Shown here: positions 58,993 through 64,000 of the stretch, piece by piece
Layout: the number at the start of each line of letters is the position of its first letter
Numbering within the stretch: the stretch's first letter is position 1
Translations under genes and position numbers: made by a program
Source of the DNA: Siphonodentalium dalli
Taxonomy: Eukaryota; Mollusca; Scaphopoda; Gadilida; Siphonodentaliidae
DNA length: 64,000 bases
Direction: 5' to 3'
Assembly: GCA_032622095.1 (NCBI GenBank)
Contig: CP136061.1
Location: 215,482,373-215,546,372 of the forward strand
The notes under the pieces: generated by a model
The model's database searches: none
The model's input: only the letters and a program-made list of their open reading frames with translations
Told to the model about the DNA's origin: nothing

Positions 58993-59980
58993 ATAGCCAA
59001 TCACAACGAAGCTTCTCCCCACACAGACTATATAAAGGCGAGGTAATCAGGGGGGGGGCCATAAAAAAGTTGCGAGACATGGGGGTCTTTTTTTTACATT
59101 TCCATTTTTTTTACACCCACCCACCCTTTCTTGCATTTGTTTTTCATAAAATTTTAGACACCCACCCCAAAACATCAAAGCTTTATGTTGGTCTCCTCTG
59201 TTAAAACGACCAACCGCTCTATAATGGTCCCTTCTTTGAAAGACCAAATTAAATGTTACTTCCTATTAACAAACATGTGCAAAATTGAACTCTAAGCAAT
59301 CAACAAAGGTAGAATATGATGTGATTATATTGGTAAATTTATAACCCAGCCTATTCATCTGTGTGAGTACAGCTGTGTGAGTAGATGAAAAATATGTTGA
59401 ATCCCCTGGAATGACAACAAAAAATAACTAGGGCCAGTGTTAGGGCCTATAGTAGAATAAAAAATTACACAAAATTAAATTTATCTTTTTTTCAGACATC
59501 AACAGCATCAACTAGTAGGCCTAGAGCCTATAGTAATACCAAAAAGGAAAATGTACATATGAACCAGTGTACGAATTAACTTTTATGTATGCCTGCATGA
59601 CCACCGACCCGACCTCGCATTACGACTTAGAACTTTGCCTAAAATAATGGCTTAACCCTTTGACTTTGAACGTTGATTTAGTCAATTTAGTTCCAAATCC
59701 ATATACATGGATGTATATTACTGAGATTCATTTGGACAATCAGAACTGAACTTCGGTCATGTACTGGATGGAATTCATGTGCAATAAGAAATTCACACAC
59801 ATTGTGTACACGACCTTTATGTGTGCCTTCAAACTAGCCCACCTTGCATGCACATCATCTTATAAATATACAATAATTAAGTAAATTAAGTTTTTTTCTT
59901 TGATAATTTTCAAATTAGCCTGAATTAGATATTAAGTGTCATTTACATTGTAGTATATGCAGGTAATTATAGGATATACA

Positions 59981-61087
59981 TAGGGTCCTGCGAATTGGAG
60001 ATTTTGATCGAATCGAATATCGAATCGAATTCTGGAAATCGAATCGAATATCGAATCGAATCATATCTGTGTGTTGCATTCTCAATTGGGCATGTTTTGT
60101 CAACGATTAGACGATTTGTGAAACGTATCAACTACATGCACGAAGTTCCATCATAACGTATGTGGCGATGAACCGTCATTTGCAATACTATTAACTTCAA
60201 ATGATAATTGTCGAGAAAAAAAGGCAGATTTAAATAAAACGTCCATGCGGCCGTCACGACGATTAATATATAACCACTAAACGGATTATCAGAACTAAAA
60301 TCACGCGAAATTTGTACAGTTTGCATGTACATGCAAAATTGCAAATCGACATTCGGAATCACCCGTAGTTATAAACTTGGAAGATGCAACAACAGTCGCA
60401 GGGTAGCCTGATTATGTAGTGCTGGATGCTTCTTGGACAGATGGTTCCATAGTTGGGTCATTGTCCCAGATGCTTGCGATTTATACACCAGGTTGCATTC
60501 ATCTCACGTGTAAGTCCCTGCACTACCTGCAGCTTTATCATGTTTAAAATAAACATGAATAACGACGACATTTTGTCAAGTGTCAAAGAACGCTCCGAAA
60601 TTGAAAGTAAACTTCAAAAGAAAACATCGCCAAAATGCACATTTCGAACACGTGTTGTTTCAATTCTCAGCTATACTACATAATGCAGAATCTGAGACGG
60701 ATAGACAGCGGATAACGCTAGCGGTTGCTCAGTCTCATAGCTATTATTCACGCGTGTTTTCGGTTCATCGGTGATCTCCGAGCTTTTGGCTACCATGTTC
60801 AAAGCTAGAATTCAGGTGTATTTAGTAGTCCTATAGTGGCTAATTGCTGGCTATACTTATATTTAATATATATAATCATGATGTACAATAAGAATTATAA
60901 GGTGCATATATACATCATTTTCTGTAATTAAATGGCACAAAAACAGCTAAGTTCGACGTGTGTACTTGCCTGTAAACAGCCTACTTTTCCATCAGTGTAT
61001 ATTCGAAATTTCGAGTTGGCAATTTCGAATCGAATTTGACTTTCGAATCGAATCTCGAATCGAATATCGAATATTCGCAGGACCCTA
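59981..61087. mobile_element. Nested hAT element
   Basis: 15-bp inverted ends TAGGGTCCTGCGAAT and ATTCGCAGGACCCTA, with an exact 8-bp duplication GATATACA at 59973-59980 and 61088-61095. Subterminal clusters of TCGAATCGAA lie at both ends. It holds a relic of a BED zinc finger (60369-60503). Confidence 0.92.
60369..60503 (-). pseudogene. BED zinc-finger relic of hAT transposase
   Basis: The 44 codons from DECNLVYKSQ through GTMTQLWNHLSKKHPALHNQ to a stop match the BED finger pattern C-x-n-H-x4-H with the typical GT..LW.HL.KKHP. The codon where the first Cys is expected is TGA. BED fingers are the N-terminal DNA-binding domain of many hAT transposases. The catalytic domain is absent. Confidence 0.75.
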
Positions 61088-61889
61088 GATATACATGTAA
61101 TAATTACTATGTGAACAAAACTGTAATGTGTCCTGGCCCCTCTTCACATCTATTTAAATAATATTTTTATGCTTTTCAGAAGACTATCCAAGGAAGGTTA
61201 TATTTGTTTTTCTTTCAATAAATGTTATTAAACTTTATTTCATGTCTACTTATTTACTTACTGATGGTTGTCAACAACACTGAAACTAATAATTTGACAA
61301 TTCAAATAATTATTTGACAAAAGTATATTTAAAAATCAATTTAGTATACAAACACTGATACAAATACTTATTCATACATTACACTCATGCATCAACTACA
61401 TGTAACTGTATGAGTAAAGAGACTGTCATGAATTATAATAATTATTGTAATATTCTGTCATGAGTTGTCAGCTGATATTGTCAGACTGCATTAAGTTCAC
61501 CCTACCCTAGAGCTATCTGAAGTATTTTGTTATTGATCTACACCGTGAACTAGACAAATTTCAATATAAAAACTGCCAAGCAAACTGAAACAGACACAAT
61601 AAAAAAAATTTGCGCGCAAAAAAAATCAATGAACATTTTGGGACCCACCCCCACAATATTCACTATTTTTCCATTTTATATCAACTTATGGGGGTAATTA
61701 TAACAATATTGAATGTATTAGTGCTTCTCATATTGCAATAAGCCACAACATATAAACAAATATGTTTAAAACAGTTGAAAATATGTCAATGAAAAAAAAA
61801 TGCAAAAAAGGTGGTCAAAAACTGTTTCCGGCCCCACCTGATGTCTCGTAAAAAAAAATCGGCCCCCCCCCCCCCCCCTGAGGTAATCA

Positions 61890-62019
61890 GTACTTTTTCA
61901 CAAACCACATTTGGTCCTGTTGTTGGCTTCTTTGACACAGACTTCATACTGTAGCCATATCAGCCGGCATGAGGAATTATTAGATACACTGTGTACTAAT
62001 TATACAATAACATGATTTT
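61890..62019. other. Spacer between hAT element and hairpin
   Basis: A weak exon-like stretch in it was considered and not adopted. Confidence 0.3.
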
Positions 62020-62155
62020 TTAGGGTGTTGCTGTCCATTATCGCACCTCCAATAGTGATTAGCAGCCCAGCAGTCCCATAGAGGACCGCTAATGGCTGTA
62101 GGGCTGCTAATCACTAATGGAGGTCCGATAATGGACCGCAACACCCTGGAAAATC
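62020..62155. repeat. Foldback hairpin
   Basis: AGGGTGTTGCTGTCCATTAT and its inverse TAATGGACCGCAACACCCT frame a stem of about 60 bp with a loop near GGACCGCTAATGG. A MITE is likely. Confidence 0.7.
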
Positions 62156-62411
62156 ATAATGGAGCGAAATGCCTGAGAAAAACATTATTATTGTTATTAT
62201 CAAGTCTGATCAAGTACCGAATTATTGTTTGTCGATGTCTGTATTCGCCAGCAAAGGTATATTATAAGTTGAATAGGACTATTGGACTATTTTACCAGTC
62301 ATGTGACGTGTAGGGCAGGGTTTCTGCCAGGGAAAAATAAGTGAGGCCGCATTGGGCAAATATATAATGTGACGGAGAAATTTGTTGTATTTATCACTGA
62401 AAAGTAGTCAC

Positions 62412-62605
62412 TTCCTTGCACCTGAAATACTCATAAAGCAACCCATTAATTCTATTGATGGTACCCAGAGCATTGATCATGAAATTACACGTGAGACCAC
62501 CGTCTGATTGAAGACTAAACAAGCAGTCGCAGACGACGGTATCCCCCGCCAAATTGTGCAGTTGGGGAAGTACATTCTCAATAATGTTTGCATTCTCAGT
62601 ATATG
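62412..62605 (-). CDS. Tentative Tudor gene exon upstream of the B-box-like segment
   Basis: The acceptor is CCACCTCTTGTTTAG before 62605. The peptide (ENANIIENVLPQLHNLAG... then LGTINRINGLLYEYFRCKE) is open for 64 codons. With donor GAA/GTGACT after 62412 it ends in phase 0 and joins the exon at 57793. The stronger-looking donor at 62421 (CAG/GTGCAA) would leave two bases and does not fit any exon I found. It has a CDC motif and amphipathic helices but no identifiable domain. Confidence 0.5.
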
Positions 62606-62608
62606 CTA

Positions 62609-63125
62609 AACAAGAGGTGGGATTTTGTCAAAAAGCCTGGCTTGCGAACTCATTTTAGGTACTGACATTTGTGGAAATTAGCCATGTGACGTCGTCCATT
62701 TGCACCAAAAATAATAAACAAAGTCCAATAACTCTGCTGAAAATATCCGGCTGGACCTGGTTTGCGAACTCGTTCTAGATACTGGTCATGTGAACTCATA
62801 TACCAAAAATCTTAGATATCCGTTGACATTTGTGGAAATGAGCCCTGTGACGTCGTCTATTTGCTATTTGGTAAATTCGACAAAAATAATAAACAAAGTC
62901 CAATAACTCCGGTAAAAATATCCGGCCGGACCTGGCTTGCGAACTCATTCTAGGTAATGGTCAGGTGAACTCATATACCACAAATCTTTGAAATCCATTG
63001 ACAGTTGTTCAAGTTATGACTCTTACAAATTCGGGATGGACAGACGGCTCGACAGCAGACGGACGGATGGAACCCATTCCTATATCCCCCGCAAATTTTC
63101 AATTTGGGGGGAGGGGATAATAAAT
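62609..63125 (+). mobile_element. GACGGACG-tract repeat (AACAAGAG family)
   Basis: It starts AACAAGAGGTGGGATT. Three related units (CTGGCTTGCGAACTCATT type) follow, then GACGGACGGATGG and a hairpin CCCCGCAAATTTTCAATTTG followed by GGGG and ATAATAAATG. Read on the minus strand, its first bases form the pyrimidine tract before the tentative exon. Confidence 0.65.
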
Positions 63126-64000
63126 GAACAAGCTACAAGTTACAGTGCTTACTAATTTATAAGATTCCAACTCCGACAGGTATATTCAAACACTAAAAAG
63201 CATCTATGCATTGACCAATAATGCCTAGCAAGGGGAATTGAATTAAGTATTTCCAAAAATGTCAACAGGTAGCTTCCACGAAAATGAAACCGAAAGGATA
63301 TATTCTGTCAATCATAAAACTATTTGTGTGCTGTGACGTCATATTGCAGAAGATATTTATAGCGGCGTAGTATAAATGGTATCAAAATCGTTCAAATTCG
63401 GAACACGTACTAGAAGCTTGTTCAATAGTCTGCATTAGTCCAACAACTATAGTTAGGACAAACTGCTATGAACCGAGTTTAAGCCCCTGTGTTTTGAATA
63501 TAATTGAGTTTTGCCGGTAAATGTGAACGCGTGTGTTGTTGTGTATGCGTTTGTGCTTGGGGGGGGGCCACGCAGGATAATGAAACTATTATTGACCGTA
63601 CTTTGACATTATCTCCATATTGGGGGATATGTTTTGCATGGGATCTCCGTGCATGAGTAGTTTCATCCACAGAAATCCCGTGCACAAAATATCCATACTC
63701 AGCAGTCCGGCATTCTTTGATGTCACCGCGACGTTTTCATATGTGTACATGAGTAAGTTTGACGATTTGTCAGCTGTTCAAGCATTGTATTATTTCATAT
63801 AACATGAATGTACATGTTTCTCACAGTAGCTGTAGTTTTAATTACTGTGTTATTTAGGTATATAATAGATATTTATTAAATAAAAACAAATAGAAACTCA
63901 TAAAATTCTCTAATCTTCATTGCAAATCAAACGAATTAAAGAAGAAAATCAATTACTGAATTAAAAAAAAAATTTTAACTGGAGCATATCTGGGCATTCC
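63126..64000. other. Upstream or intronic DNA, promoter-like motifs only
   Basis: A perfect TGACGTCA (63334-63341) stands 30 bp before TATAAAT (63371-63377) on the plus strand, which could mark a promoter, but no plus-strand gene is recognisable. Nothing resembling a RING finger exon was found on the minus strand. Confidence 0.3.

Larger units (their letters stand above)
59049..61879. mobile_element. Large hAT-like element, host of a nested hAT
   Basis: The ends start AGGGGGGGGGCC and finish with the inverse C-run, both followed inward by a CGAGACAT block. GAGGTAATC is repeated at 59040-59048 and 61880-61888 (8 or 9 bp depending on how the terminal base is assigned). No transposase frame is left. 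Confidence 0.78.

Noticed and set aside
58582-59204. Frames of 146 and 135 codons through GSHVW/ENHMRT repeats
   Set aside because: They are translations of the ATGAGAACCAT minisatellite and a neighbouring hAT end.
61890-61960. Minus-strand stretch MKSVSKKPTTGPNVVCEK after a CTACAG acceptor
   Set aside because: Its start phase would fit donor 62421, but there is no pyrimidine tract and no donor in the needed phase.

Overview
This is animal (metazoan) genomic DNA: AT-rich and intron-rich, with coding exons separated by kilobases of nested transposable elements. The ~160-bp tandem cores with defined left and right ends look like the pearl/Helitron-like elements of bivalve molluscs, so a marine bivalve is my best guess. 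No ribosomal, tRNA or CRISPR sequence was seen.

One gene can be supported, on the minus strand, entering above 62.6 kb and leaving below 2.5 kb. Most of its exons have no ATG and are hidden from a simple ORF scan. I rebuilt them from splice sites and reading phase: 62605-62412 (tentative), 57793-57733, 57628-57501, 57361-57223, 39759-38111, 29988-29715, 16745-16589, 14976-14834, 12751-12612, 7654-6034 and 2652-2529. From 57793 down to 2529 every junction agrees in phase. The exons encode about 1,500 residues: a degenerate B-box-like segment, a coiled coil, a long disordered linker, a complete extended Tudor domain, a second disordered linker and a second extended Tudor domain that leaves the window. 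This is the layout of germline piRNA-pathway Tudor scaffolds of the RNF17/Qin type. Both ends of the gene lie outside the window.

Nearly everything else is mobile DNA. (1) TTAA-flanked piggyBac-like MITEs carry one common palindromic core inside several different outer shells. (2) hAT elements have 8-bp or 5-bp target duplications, including a large one at 59.0-61.9 kb that contains a second hAT with a BED zinc-finger relic. (3) An abundant foldback hAT-like MITE shares the inverted module GAGGTCCCCAGAGGGTGAAT. (4) A TA-flanked mariner-like foldback MITE is present in several copies. (5) A Helitron has landed cleanly inside a piggyBac MITE at 43.6-46.5 kb, and a second, shorter Helitron lies at 14.1-14.7 kb. 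(6) Two tandem-core families share one terminal architecture. (7) A MULE has identical 103-bp inverted repeats and a 9-bp duplication. (8) A further repeat family carries GACGGACG tracts and a C-run/G-run 3' hairpin.

Several insertions sit very close to splice sites of the Tudor gene, at intron positions of about +9, +20, +37 and +67. One repeat end supplies the polypyrimidine tract of the tentative 62.6-kb exon. A gene probably involved in silencing transposons is thus itself heavily invaded by them.
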